In this document: one piece after another, positions 1-8,140 of the stretch
Layout: each line of letters begins with the position of its first letter
Numbering within the stretch: the first letter of the stretch is position 1
Virus record (IMG/VR): IMGVR_UViG_3300044625_002179
Span: 1 to 33,989 of that record
DNA length: 33,989 nucleotides
Reading direction: 5' to 3' (one strand)
Source: a virus
Notes under the pieces: model-generated
What the model was told of the DNA's origin: nothing
Databases searched by the model: none
The model's input: the letters and a program-made list of their open reading frames with translations, nothing else
Position numbers and translations under genes: made by a program

Positions 1-300
1 AATATTTTGAATGTGTATCAAACACAAGATGAAAGCAATTATTATTACTACAACATTAGCAAAAAAGTCACCATTGATTTGCAAAACATAGACGAACAGT
101 ATGTAAAATATGTCTACATTGATAGCGCAATGCCTCTCACCACCATTAGCTACAAATTGTACAACACAATTCATTTGTGGTGGTTGATTGCTGCTATGAA
201 TAACTTAAATCCAATAAATGTACCAACACCTGGCACAGTTTTTATAGTAATACGTCGTGAATATTTGCAAAATATCTTACAAGCCATCAAGCAAGCATGA
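1..300 (+). CDS. Baseplate wedge protein, gp53-like (5' partial)
   Basis: The frame is open to the left edge of the window, so this is the C-terminal part of a longer gene; the first possible in-window start is a TTG at 7, which I do not trust. The readable 97 residues carry the signature of T4 gp53-type wedge proteins: a segment 'YKLYNTIHLWWLIAAMNNL' followed by 'PINVPTPGTVFIVI', a LysM-like pattern in which a Trp-rich helix precedes a short Pro/Gly turn and a beta strand. In T4, gp53 locks the six baseplate wedges around the hub. Its position directly before a hub gene fits. The stop TGA overlaps the next ATG (ATGA at 297-300), so the two are translationally coupled. Confidence 0.7.
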   Translation, partial: NILNVYQTQDESNYYYYNISKKVTIDLQNIDEQYVKYVYIDSAMPLTTISYKLYNTIHLWWLIAAMNNLNPINVPTPGTVFIVIRREYLQNILQAIKQA

Positions 301-1730
301 ACATTGAAAAATTTGACAACAGGTTATTTTCCTATAATATTTTTATAGGTGATGCAAAAACTGGCAATAAAAGGCTGCTCAACGCTGATACTATTAACAA
401 TCTTACAATATTAGATAATATCTTTGTGCCATTTGTAACAGGATCAATTATCATCAACAACACAAGAGATGTCTTGCAGTCTAGTCTTGACAAAGCAAAT
501 GCATTAGATTTCGCTGGCAACAACAGGGATTATTTAATTGTTGATATTATGCCCAATGTATCAGGCAACTTAGAAAATGATGCTAATGACGAAAAGCTGA
601 GAGAAGCTTTCAACATGGCTTACATATTTTCCATCAATGAAGTGCAAGACAGTGATGATTCATCTGTTAATTTAAATACAATGAATTTTAGAGATTTGCG
701 CCACCAACAAGCAATAGAAAATTCAGATTTATTTTCATCTGCACTGGTTGTGCAAAAAAAGAATCCCGGCACTGCATTGCAAGATCTCAACAATTCAGAG
801 CGCTCTGTTTTAACTGGTGAATTGTTGAAAGAAATTATTTTACAGACATATGGTGAAGAAGAAGATAAAATAATAGACAAGGAAAATTTTGACTTGGGTG
901 CAACCAAAATCATGTGGTATAGCAGAGGAAATACAAATGCATTTCAAAGTATGATGTATGTGCACTCTTTGCATCAATCAGAAAAAGACAAAGATCCTTG
1001 CTTATTTTATTATGATTATTCCATCAACAAATTTAGAAATATTTCATTTACTAAATTATTTGAGCTGCAAAAAACAAAACCGGAAAAATATGTGCTAGAA
1101 ACATTTGTGATTGGCAGCGGATCTGGTGCAAGTAGCAAGGCAGATGTGCCCAGCAATGAAGGTGGTGCAAGATTAATCACAATTGGTAACATACTTGAGC
1201 ACAAATTAACACCATTAAATGGTAATGAATTCACCCGCAGCATAACCAACAATATTTTTATTACCACAGCACCTGGTGATAGAAACTTTTATTTTAACTG
1301 CAAGGATGGCAGTGTAAAACAAATTTTAAAAGATTTTAATAGCCTCTATGTTGAGCCCTTCAAAGAAAAAATTCCCAACGCCAAGCCATCCGTTGAATTA
1401 GCTGATGTTGAAAAATGCAGCACATTAAAGCCTAAAATTGTAGCAAGCACTATGCCCCTTGATTATAGCGGCATTATTCGTAACAACATGCTCATGGATT
1501 TAGTAATTAGTGGTGGTGATAACATTGTGTTTAGAACATTAGGCAGTACCCACAGGCGCAGTGGACATTTTATAGACATTGTTACTGAATCAGACATAGC
1601 TGATTCAGGTGTAGATAATAATTTAATAGGCAGATGGTTCATCATCAGCGTATCTCATATGTTCATGGGCAACAGTTACTACAACATCATTGAAGCAGTT
1701 AAAACATATAAATCTGAACAAACAAAATGA
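297..1730 (+). CDS. Baseplate hub protein, gp27-like
   Basis: 477 residues (T4 gp27 has 391). Near the N-terminus 'LTILDNIFVPFVTGSIIINN' matches the usual opening of phage hub proteins: a strand for an excited or loaded region, 'pfvtGsi.i.D', leading into the first tube-like barrel. A later segment at about residues 130-185 ('NLNTMNFRDLRHQQAIEN' then 'LTGELLKEIILQTYG') resembles the part of gp27-like proteins where the second barrel begins and a helix packs on the tail tube. The hub would form a trimer that joins the tail tube to the spike. Overlaps by ATGA with both the gene before (297-300) and the gene after (1727-1730). The family assignment rests on pattern and context, not on a search. 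Confidence 0.55.
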   Translation: MNIEKFDNRLFSYNIFIGDAKTGNKRLLNADTINNLTILDNIFVPFVTGSIIINNTRDVLQSSLDKANALDFAGNNRDYLIVDIMPNVSGNLENDANDEKLREAFNMAYIFSINEVQDSDDSSVNLNTMNFRDLRHQQAIENSDLFSSALVVQKKNPGTALQDLNNSERSVLTGELLKEIILQTYGEEEDKIIDKENFDLGATKIMWYSRGNTNAFQSMMYVHSLHQSEKDKDPCLFYYDYSINKFRNISFTKLFELQKTKPEKYVLETFVIGSGSGASSKADVPSNEGGARLITIGNILEHKLTPLNGNEFTRSITNNIFITTAPGDRNFYFNCKDGSVKQILKDFNSLYVEPFKEKIPNAKPSVELADVEKCSTLKPKIVASTMPLDYSGIIRNNMLMDLVISGGDNIVFRTLGSTHRRSGHFIDIVTESDIADSGVDNNLIGRWFIISVSHMFMGNSYYNIIEAVKTYKSEQTK

Positions 1731-3280
1731 TTTTAATTAAAACAACAGCCCCTCAACTTGTTGATGCAACAGCATTGTATAGCCCAACTTTTGTACTGAA
1801 GAACACAAACTTGTGTGCATTTACAAATGCTTTGAGTGCAGATTATAAACTATCATTTGATAACAAGAATTTTGAACAATCTGCTGCACCCATCAATGCA
1901 TTGAGAACATACATGCAAGATATAATTTTGCTTGGCAATCAATTGGATGCACAAACACTGCAAATGCACGTGGATAGAGTGTTGAGTTTGCCTCCACAGA
2001 TGGTTGATCCACTCATTAGAGAAATAGATGATGCATTTGTTGCAGCTAATCAACGCAGATCACCAAATGATGATAGCTTTCCAAGCAAACTTGCAAACCT
2101 TTTGAATCAATGTGGTGGTCCATGCAATTATTTCAAGCCCATTGGTGATGTTGTTGCACTACTTGCCAATGCTATGCAACAAAACACCGGCAATGTTGCA
2201 CCTGCATGGGATGGAGCATCAAGTTTATTGCATGCACCTCTCAACATTGCTGGAGCTACATTCAATAAAATATCAGTTGTTGCACAGCAATTGCTTGCCA
2301 GTGTTGCTACTGCCACAAAAAACATTGTTGCAAAAGCCACTGAGCCGCTTTTTAATAGCAATCGGGTGCAGACAGAAACATCCTTGCTACAACAAGGCAA
2401 GAGCATGAGCTTTATTCCACATGGTGGCTATTTTGCTACAGATCCTTTTCCATACTTTCAAACGCAAAACAATGCAAGCAATTTGCTTGCTCGTGCCAAA
2501 AGCTCTTTGAATGATTGCTTTAGATTGCATGAATTCAAATACAGATACAATCCATTGGATGCAAACATGAACATGGCTGTTGCTACTAATGCCACCATCA
2601 ATGTAACATCAGAAGGATCCAATTATGAGCTCAATGTCTTTGGCAAGTTGAAAACACCACCAGTCAAGCCGTTTTATCTCTCCATCAAAGACTTTCTTGA
2701 TTACACAGAAAGCAGATATGATTGGGATGATGATCAGAACTGGAATAGATATCCAAAAACTGGCAAAAAAGAAACTGAAGCTCAAGCCCAAACCCAGCCA
2801 CAAAACAATGATGCCAACAATGAGCAAACTCAGCCAGCCAAAGGCAAAGCTAATGTTGATGGATCAAAAGTTACTGATTATGGACAAGCCAATGATCCAT
2901 ACAAAGATAGCAACACCATGAAAGGCATTGGTGCAGGTGGCATTGGAGAAGCTGGCAAAGGACCTGCTGGATTGAAGGGCGGCAATTATTTGCTAAAAGA
3001 TTACTCAATGGCTGCATCACCAGATGTTGAAGCGCAAATGAGAGCAAGTGGCATAAAATTAGGTGATTGGGTGAATGTTCAAACAGCTGATGGTAGAACA
3101 TTTCCAAAGCGCTTTGATGATAGAACTGCAAATTATCTCACTGGCAGAGTTGATTTTTACTCTCCTGTGGGAAGAGCAGCTGGATTAGATAGTGCTGTAA
3201 CAACCATCACCAAAGCCAGTGGACCACCTGCAGGCTATGTTCAACCGCCACGATATGTTAGTGGTGTAGCAGTTGATTAA
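1727..3280 (+). CDS. Hub-associated virion protein with possible C-terminal double-psi beta-barrel
   Basis: 517 residues, not recognised as a whole. Residues 1-320 are mixed alpha/beta with no motif I can name. Residues about 345-420 are a low-complexity, Gln/Asn/Lys/Gly-rich linker. The last 90 residues hold 'SGIKLGDWVNVQTADGR' and then 'DDRTANYLTGRVDFYSP', which resembles the 3D/double-psi-beta-barrel pattern (G.kvGd.V.V...g, D.gg.i.G.riDiY) found in murein-acting enzymes. In this position T4 carries gp5, the hub lysozyme and spike, so a murein-cleaving or spike role is an attractive inference. I see no lysozyme-type catalytic triad. ATGA overlap with the hub gene. The stop lies in a TTAA palindrome (3277-3280) that also contains the stop of the converging gene. 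Confidence 0.45.
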   Translation: MILIKTTAPQLVDATALYSPTFVLKNTNLCAFTNALSADYKLSFDNKNFEQSAAPINALRTYMQDIILLGNQLDAQTLQMHVDRVLSLPPQMVDPLIREIDDAFVAANQRRSPNDDSFPSKLANLLNQCGGPCNYFKPIGDVVALLANAMQQNTGNVAPAWDGASSLLHAPLNIAGATFNKISVVAQQLLASVATATKNIVAKATEPLFNSNRVQTETSLLQQGKSMSFIPHGGYFATDPFPYFQTQNNASNLLARAKSSLNDCFRLHEFKYRYNPLDANMNMAVATNATINVTSEGSNYELNVFGKLKTPPVKPFYLSIKDFLDYTESRYDWDDDQNWNRYPKTGKKETEAQAQTQPQNNDANNEQTQPAKGKANVDGSKVTDYGQANDPYKDSNTMKGIGAGGIGEAGKGPAGLKGGNYLLKDYSMAASPDVEAQMRASGIKLGDWVNVQTADGRTFPKRFDDRTANYLTGRVDFYSPVGRAAGLDSAVTTITKASGPPAGYVQPPRYVSGVAVD

Positions 3281-3735
3281 TTGTCAACTTTTTGAGTTTC
3301 TACCTCAATTGCTTCTGGTGCATCCATGAGCATTTGCATCAATTCACCGCGAGTCATCATGAGCTTTGTAGCATTGTCACGTTTGTTGTTGTCAATGCGA
3401 GCTTTAATTTCCATCTCTTTTACTTTGATGGAGGTTGCAGCGCGCTTGTTAGCAGCCAATACTTTGTTGAGTGATTCAATGGCAGATGATGAAGCATTGA
3501 TTAAATTTGACATTGCTTCTGCTGATTCTTCTGAAGGTGTTGCAGTTAAAAAATCTCTGTATTCATCCAACACTTGCAAGCTTTTGTTGATGAGTTCACT
3601 AGATTTGTCAATGATGAATTGCTCCAGCTCTTCTGGTGCTGGTGGCTGATGCTGAATTACCTGTTTGGGAGCATCAAAGTTTTTGAGCTGGTTCAAAATA
3701 TTGTTGACTGCTTCTTGCGTATCATCTTGTTGCAT
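3277..3735 (-). CDS. Candidate small terminase subunit (gp16-like)
   Basis: 152 residues, almost wholly helical. A central pair of long helices, from 'IIDKSSELINKSLQVLDEYR' through 'SAEAMSNLINASSSAIESLN' to a Lys-rich third helix, is followed by a C-terminal segment 'MMTRGELMQMLMDAPEA'. This layout matches T4 gp16-type small terminases: a helical hairpin that forms the ring, 's..a.e.la.Li.......l..L.k', then a tail peptide with 'ElM..i..A'. The protein would load DNA onto the large terminase. The gene stands alone on the minus strand among plus-strand genes and has its own TAAATA element 6 nt before the ATG, as expected for a late gene. A scaffold or other coiled-coil virion protein is the alternative. 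Confidence 0.4.
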   Translation of the reverse strand: MQQDDTQEAVNNILNQLKNFDAPKQVIQHQPPAPEELEQFIIDKSSELINKSLQVLDEYRDFLTATPSEESAEAMSNLINASSSAIESLNKVLAANKRAATSIKVKEMEIKARIDNNKRDNATKLMMTRGELMQMLMDAPEAIEVETQKVDN

Positions 3736-3741
3736 TATTTT

Positions 3742-3747
3742 TATTTA
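3742..3747 (-). promoter_or_regulatory. TAAATA late-promoter-like element before the gp16-like gene
   Basis: On the minus strand TAAATA is followed by AAAATA and then the ATG of the gp16-like gene, a 6-nt gap. It resembles the 3' part of the T4 late promoter TATAAATA, though the preceding bases here are CC. Confidence 0.5.
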
Positions 3748-3772
3748 GGGGAATAGTTGAGAAAACAAGTGC

Positions 3773-4303
3773 ATGCATTATCTTATGCATATGAACGAAA
3801 CTAATTCTAACATTGCTCTCTGCACTGCACATAATAATACTGCTAATGATCTCTCTACTATTCTTGACAATTATTACAGCTTGCAATTCATCAAGACTCA
3901 TGAAGATGCTCAACTGCCAGTGAAAAACAATGCATCTGATACTGGTTATGATGTATTTTGTGTAGAGGACAAACTCATTCCAGCTCGTGGGTCTGCAGTT
4001 GTTGATGTTGGCTTGAAGTTTGCTTACATTCCAAAGCTTTACTGGATCAAAGTTGAGGGTCGCAGTGGTCTGGGCTTCAAACACGGCATTTTGCCACACC
4101 CAGGCATCATTGACAATGGATATCGTGGTGATGCTGGCATCAAGCTTTATAATCTCACAGACAAAGATTATCAAGTCAAGAAAGGTGATCGCATTGCACA
4201 ATTTGTGCTGTATCACATCATCAGTGCCAACAAAGTTACATTTGCAGAACAAGCTGCAGAATCTGATCGCGGTGAAAATGGTTTTGGTTCTTCTGGCAAG
4301 TAA
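3773..4303 (+). CDS. dut: dUTP diphosphatase (trimeric dUTPase)
   Basis: Hydrolyses dUTP to dUMP and pyrophosphate, keeping uracil out of phage DNA and feeding dUMP to thymidylate synthase; a thyX-type gene lies at the other end of the window. All five motifs of trimeric dUTPases are present: 'DTGYD' (56-60), 'EGRSGLG' (95-101), 'GIIDNGYRG' with the discriminating Tyr (111-119), 'KGDRIAQ' (137-143) and the C-terminal Phe lid 'RGENGFGSSG' (166-175). The core starts near residue 35, so there is an unusual N-terminal extension of about 34 residues. ATGs lie at 3773, 3785 and 3791; none is close to the core, and a TTG inside the frame could also start a normal-length enzyme. No TAAATA element precedes it, consistent with early expression. 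Confidence 0.95.
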   Translation: MHYLMHMNETNSNIALCTAHNNTANDLSTILDNYYSLQFIKTHEDAQLPVKNNASDTGYDVFCVEDKLIPARGSAVVDVGLKFAYIPKLYWIKVEGRSGLGFKHGILPHPGIIDNGYRGDAGIKLYNLTDKDYQVKKGDRIAQFVLYHIISANKVTFAEQAAESDRGENGFGSSGK

Positions 4304-4311
4304 TTTATATT

Positions 4312-5241
4312 ATGCTCAATTTACAAGGTCTTTGGATCGAGAAATACAGGCCCAAAACATTGGATGAAATGTGTCTTGATGAGAACATCAAAAGTCTCAT
4401 CAAGACATACACCAGCAAGGGAGAAATTCCCAATTTGCTGCTGGCTGGTCGTCCAGGCATTGGCAAAACAACTCTTGCTCGAGTCATCATCAGTGATTTG
4501 CTCAGGTGCCAGTTTCTTTACATCAATGCTTCAGATGAAAATGGCATTGATACTGTGCGAAGCAAAATTACCAACTTTGCACAAACAAAAAGCTTGGATG
4601 GTGGCATCAAGATCATTATACTCGATGAAGCTGATGGCTTTTCAGAAGCAGGTCAGCGTGCTTTGCGCAACATCATGGAAGAGTATGCCAGATATACTCG
4701 TTTCATCATCACAGCCAATCAATTGCATCGCATTATTCCTGCACTGCAGAGCCGTTGTCAAAGCATTCAAATAGAAAGTTCAATGCTTGATGTTGTAAAG
4801 CGTTGCACCCAAGTTCTCAAGCAAGAAAACATAACCATTGCAGAAGATGATAAGCAGGGCTTGTTGCAAGCAATCAAAAGCACTTATCCAGATGTGAGAC
4901 GCATCATTGGTCACTTGCAGCGCATGTGTGCAACAGGCAAGTTCATCTATTTTGCCAATTGCATTGATGAAACAAGCAATGAATTGCTTCAAATGATTAT
5001 AAGCAAGCAAGATTGCAAACTAATTCGTCAGTTTCTCATCAACAATGAAGAGGATTTTTGCAATGATTATGCTGCACTCATGAAAAGCCTGCTCAATGCA
5101 TTGTATTCATCTTCAGTTGAAGAACAGAAAAAACAAATGATGATTTGCATCATTGCTGAACACATGTATAGATCAAGCTTTGTAATGGATCAAGAAATCA
5201 ATGCATTTCACTGCTGCTTGAATCTCTTGAATGTTACTTGA
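4312..5241 (+). CDS. Sliding-clamp loader ATPase subunit (T4 gp44 / RFC small-subunit type)
   Basis: 309-residue AAA+ protein. It begins 'LWIEKYRPKTLDEM', the RFC-box start typical of RFC small subunits and T4 gp44. It has a P-loop 'GRPGIGKTT' (46-54), Walker B 'IILDEAD' (102-108) and the sensor/arginine-finger motif 'SRC' (147-149). With a gp62-like partner it would open the sliding clamp and place it on primed DNA for the phage polymerase; no partner or clamp gene lies in this window. It starts 8 nt after the dUTPase stop and lacks a TAAATA element, so the two probably form one early replication unit. The 3' end overlaps the converging gene by 8 bp (5234-5241). Confidence 0.93.
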   Translation: MLNLQGLWIEKYRPKTLDEMCLDENIKSLIKTYTSKGEIPNLLLAGRPGIGKTTLARVIISDLLRCQFLYINASDENGIDTVRSKITNFAQTKSLDGGIKIIILDEADGFSEAGQRALRNIMEEYARYTRFIITANQLHRIIPALQSRCQSIQIESSMLDVVKRCTQVLKQENITIAEDDKQGLLQAIKSTYPDVRRIIGHLQRMCATGKFIYFANCIDETSNELLQMIISKQDCKLIRQFLINNEEDFCNDYAALMKSLLNALYSSSVEEQKKQMMICIIAEHMYRSSFVMDQEINAFHCCLNLLNVT

Positions 5242-5809
5242 GATACTTCAAGTAGGCACCAACTGAGCTTTTTGCTGAGCTTGCAGGAATCTTGACATGC
5301 TCATCATCAAGCTCAGTCTCAACATCCTTGTCTTTGCCATCTTGATCTGCTGTGCGTGTCTGGCGATATGCTTCAGTGTCACCATCAATTTTAACCAATT
5401 CTGGTTTGAGTGTAATTTGATTGGGACGAACAATTGCTTGTGGAAGTGGTGCATAATTCACACCATAATCTAATCTTGTAAGCACATCACATGGAACAGT
5501 AACAACATTGTAGAAGCGACCACCACCATAATCCAAACCAACATCAATCACAACATTGCCATTGGTATTGAATTCATTGCCAGGTGCACTGGATGGATAT
5601 TCATTTTTGATGGAAATGACACGCAAGTTCATGTTTTTGGACAGCTCTACAACTTCTGCAACTGCATCTTTGATCTGTGCAGCTAAATCTTTGTAGCACG
5701 GCTTAGACTTATAATCATCAGCAAATTTGATGTAGTCTCCCACAAGAAACCCACCTCTTTGGTAGCGTGTAAGAGTGTTTTCTAGTAAGCTAAGGTATTT
5801 ACTTTTCAT
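5234..5809 (-). CDS. Unknown protein, probably late/virion
   Basis: 191 residues, function not recognised. The N-terminus 'RYQRGGFLVGDYIKFADDY' is followed by a helix, then 'NMNLRVISIKNEYPSS' and a Gly-rich strand region 'VVIDVGLDYGGGRFYNVV', then 'ITLKPELVKIDGD'. The last 60 residues are charged and probably flexible. I believe this pattern (GGFl.GD, NLRV..I, GGGR...vTvP) recurs in large myovirus genomes, but I cannot attach a function. A TAAATA element 6 nt before the ATG puts it in the same class as the structural genes here, so a virion or assembly role is a reasonable inference. It stands divergently to the gp25-like gene, sharing a 37-bp promoter gap. Confidence 0.75.
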   Translation of the reverse strand: MKSKYLSLLENTLTRYQRGGFLVGDYIKFADDYKSKPCYKDLAAQIKDAVAEVVELSKNMNLRVISIKNEYPSSAPGNEFNTNGNVVIDVGLDYGGGRFYNVVTVPCDVLTRLDYGVNYAPLPQAIVRPNQITLKPELVKIDGDTEAYRQTRTADQDGKDKDVETELDDEHVKIPASSAKSSVGAYLKYLK

Positions 5810-5815
5810 TGCAAT

Positions 5816-5821
5816 TATTTA
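5816..5821 (-). promoter_or_regulatory. TAAATA late-promoter-like element (minus, divergent pair)
   Basis: Minus strand reads CATAAATA, then ATTGCA, then the ATG at 5809. It forms a back-to-back pair with the plus-strand element at 5836-5841; only 14 bp separate the two hexamers. Confidence 0.55.
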
Positions 5822-5835
5822 TGCTAACAGGTGAT

Positions 5836-5841
5836 TAAATA
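5836..5841 (+). promoter_or_regulatory. TAAATA late-promoter-like element before the gp25-like gene
   Basis: TAAATA, then ATGAT, then GTG at 5847. The 5-nt gap matches the other elements and supports the GTG start; the two ATGs inside the gap (5842, 5845) are in another frame that ends after five codons. Confidence 0.5.
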
Positions 5842-5846
5842 ATGAT

Positions 5847-6326
5847 GTGGGCAATGTAAACATAGTATTTCCAAAAACAAACAAATCAGATAGTGGATAC
5901 ACCTATTCTGATTTGCATTTAGATTTGAAATTGCAGCAACTCATAACCAATGAAGCTGCAAAACAATCTCAGCAGCAAGACATAGCTGCAGATTATGATT
6001 TAGGTGCTATTCGCAACAGCATCGTCAATTTATTCTTGACAAGCCCTGGAGATAAAATCTTAAATCCAGAATTTGGCATGGATTTGCGGGATTATTTGTT
6101 CATGCCAACATCTGATTCTGTTGCGTCCTTGATTAGAACAACCATAGAGCGCAATATTTCTGTGTTTGAACCCAGAGTCAGCATCATTTCTATACAAGTA
6201 ATACCTGATTATGATAATCAGCAGTATACGATAAATATGACTGTTGGTGTACCTTTTCTGCAAAATGATGCTAAATTAAATCTTAGCATTAATCTCAACA
6301 GCCAAGGCTATGCCACCTTTACATAA
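5847..6326 (+). CDS. Baseplate wedge protein, gp25-like (GPW/gp25 family)
   Basis: 159 residues. The core matches the GPW/gp25 family: 'AIRNSIVNLFLTSPGDK' then 'NPEFGMDLRDYLF', followed by 'IERNISVFEPRVSIISIQVIP', equivalent to T4 gp25 'DPEFGCDLSDQLFE' and 'NYEPRIDKLAVNVIP'. gp25 is part of the inner baseplate and starts sheath polymerisation. The N-terminal 45 residues are extra relative to T4 gp25. The start is GTG: in this frame the only upstream codons after the in-frame TGA at 5832 offer no ATG, and the TAAATA element sits 5 nt before the GTG. Two nt separate its stop from the gp6-like gene. Confidence 0.92.
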   Translation: MGNVNIVFPKTNKSDSGYTYSDLHLDLKLQQLITNEAAKQSQQQDIAADYDLGAIRNSIVNLFLTSPGDKILNPEFGMDLRDYLFMPTSDSVASLIRTTIERNISVFEPRVSIISIQVIPDYDNQQYTINMTVGVPFLQNDAKLNLSINLNSQGYATFT

Positions 6327-6328
6327 TT

Positions 6329-8140
6329 ATGTCTGCACAAAATTTTACAGAGTTCAACTTACCAAAAGATGCATATGCTGCATTTGATGCAACTAGTCTC
6401 AAGAGTCTCATAATTCAAAGACTCAAAACATCCAATGTGTTTACTGATCAAGCATTTGAAGGAAGCAATCTTTCTGCAATCATTGACATCATTGCGTACT
6501 CCTACCACGTTTCATTGTTTTATTTGAACAATCAGGCTGCAGAATCTTATTTTTCACAATCTGCTTTGCTTGAAAACATGAATAAACTTGTGAATCTCAT
6601 TGGATACAATCCTCTTGGTTCACAAACTTCAATTGCATCCTTTGATGCTGCTGCTGGTGCTGGTTTGACAGCTGGCAACTACATAATTCCAAGATTTTCT
6701 TTTGTTGCAGCCAATGGAGTATTTTATTCTGTATCAAATGACATTTACTTTGAAAAAACAACCAATGGTGCAGAAGATTTGCAATCAATTGGCAGTCAAA
6801 ATTTGTTGTATCAAGGACAATTTCGTGAATACCCAACACAAACAGCAGCAGGTGCTCCATTTGAAATCATTACAATGGCCATTGAAAGCATTGTAACAAA
6901 TGCTGATTCGTTTGTAGATTACAGCAATATTTTTGTGTTTGTCAAAGATGCAACAACACAATTGTGGAGTGAATGGAATTTGGTTGAATCTCTTTTCAAT
7001 GAGCAAACCAATTCCAAGTCTTTTGAAAAGCGTTTGAATGATGCAGGAAGATATGAGCTCAAGTTTGGTGATGATATCAATGGCAAAAAGCTCAATGCTA
7101 ATGATCTTGTTGCAGTGTATTATTTGCAAAGCAATGGCTCACAAGGTGTCATTGCTGCACAAGCCATCAATGATGCAGCCTTGGTAAGATTTACAACACC
7201 TCGATTCAGAGAAATTTCTTCCAACATTTATGAAGCAACTGATCCCATTGTTACACAAGATCAGCTCAATGCTGTTTTCATTACCAACACCAACAAATCC
7301 ACTGATCCTAAATCACTTGAAACAGTGCAAGAAATAAGAGAAAATGCTCCACGCATTTTTTCTGCTCAAAATCGTGCTGTTACAACAGTTGACTTTGATG
7401 CCTTTGCAAAACGCAACTTTGCAAATTTAATTCGTGATGTTAAGACCATCAGCAATTCAGAATACGTCAATGCATACATGAAATACTTTTATGACATTGG
7501 ATTGAAGCAACCCAATGATGACAGCAGAGTTTTGTTGAATCAAGTATCTTTTGCAGATGCATGTGATTTCAACAATGTGTATATGTTTGTTGTGCCTCGC
7601 AATTTTGTGGTGCAAAACAGCATACCTCAAACACTTTCAACAAATCTCAAGCAGTTGATTGTCAATCAAATGCAGAGCTTGCAAATGCAGAGCACAGAAT
7701 TAGTGCCAAGTGATCCAGTTTACATTGCTGTAGATGTTGCCGTTGCAGCTTTTGATGAGCCTGCCAGTGTTGACTTGAGAGAAAAAAGCGTGCTTGTGAT
7801 ACAACGCGCACGAAACAGCAAAATCACACCAAGTCAAATCAAAGCCAATGCGCTTGATGCAATGCTCAATTTCTTTGACATCAACAAAATGAAATTGGGA
7901 ATGACATTAGACTTTTTTGCACTCACCAAGGATTTATTAGCCATTGCAGGTGTGGAGAAAATCTTTACAAAGCGCATTGATAAGAATGTAGAAACACCTG
8001 GTGTGAGCTTTGTGCTGTGGAATCCATTGTACAGTGTTGAGGATGTATCCATCACATCACAAAACATAGCTTTACCTTCTTTCAAGTATCCTTTCTTAAT
8101 TGATAGCAACAAACTATCCAGCAAAATAATGGTTATATGA
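6329..8140 (+). CDS. Baseplate wedge protein, gp6-like (baseplate J family)
   Basis: 603 residues, close to T4 gp6 (660). The N-terminus has the typical sequence of this family: 'FTDQAFEGSNLSAIIDIIAY' and then 'SLFYLNNQAAESYFSQSALL' and a 'IGYNPLGSQ' turn. The middle carries the baseplate-J pattern of a structured beta region followed by 'ENAPRIFSAQNRAVTTVDFD' at about 335-355, the conserved 'aP....t.nRaVT..Dy' signature. gp6 forms the wedge dimer ring that changes diameter when the tail contracts. It follows gp25-like directly, as in most myoviruses, and ends in an ATGA overlap (8137-8140) with the next gene. Confidence 0.92.
   Translation: MSAQNFTEFNLPKDAYAAFDATSLKSLIIQRLKTSNVFTDQAFEGSNLSAIIDIIAYSYHVSLFYLNNQAAESYFSQSALLENMNKLVNLIGYNPLGSQTSIASFDAAAGAGLTAGNYIIPRFSFVAANGVFYSVSNDIYFEKTTNGAEDLQSIGSQNLLYQGQFREYPTQTAAGAPFEIITMAIESIVTNADSFVDYSNIFVFVKDATTQLWSEWNLVESLFNEQTNSKSFEKRLNDAGRYELKFGDDINGKKLNANDLVAVYYLQSNGSQGVIAAQAINDAALVRFTTPRFREISSNIYEATDPIVTQDQLNAVFITNTNKSTDPKSLETVQEIRENAPRIFSAQNRAVTTVDFDAFAKRNFANLIRDVKTISNSEYVNAYMKYFYDIGLKQPNDDSRVLLNQVSFADACDFNNVYMFVVPRNFVVQNSIPQTLSTNLKQLIVNQMQSLQMQSTELVPSDPVYIAVDVAVAAFDEPASVDLREKSVLVIQRARNSKITPSQIKANALDAMLNFFDINKMKLGMTLDFFALTKDLLAIAGVEKIFTKRIDKNVETPGVSFVLWNPLYSVEDVSITSQNIALPSFKYPFLIDSNKLSSKIMVI

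Noticed and set aside
3722-4252. Minus-strand 176-residue frame opposite the dUTPase gene
   Set aside because: The plus strand has all five dUTPase motifs; the antisense frame has no recognisable feature.
5842-5847. ATG starts at 5842 or 5845 for the gp25-like gene
   Set aside because: Both are out of frame and reach a stop after five and four codons; the in-frame GTG at 5847 is the only suitable start.
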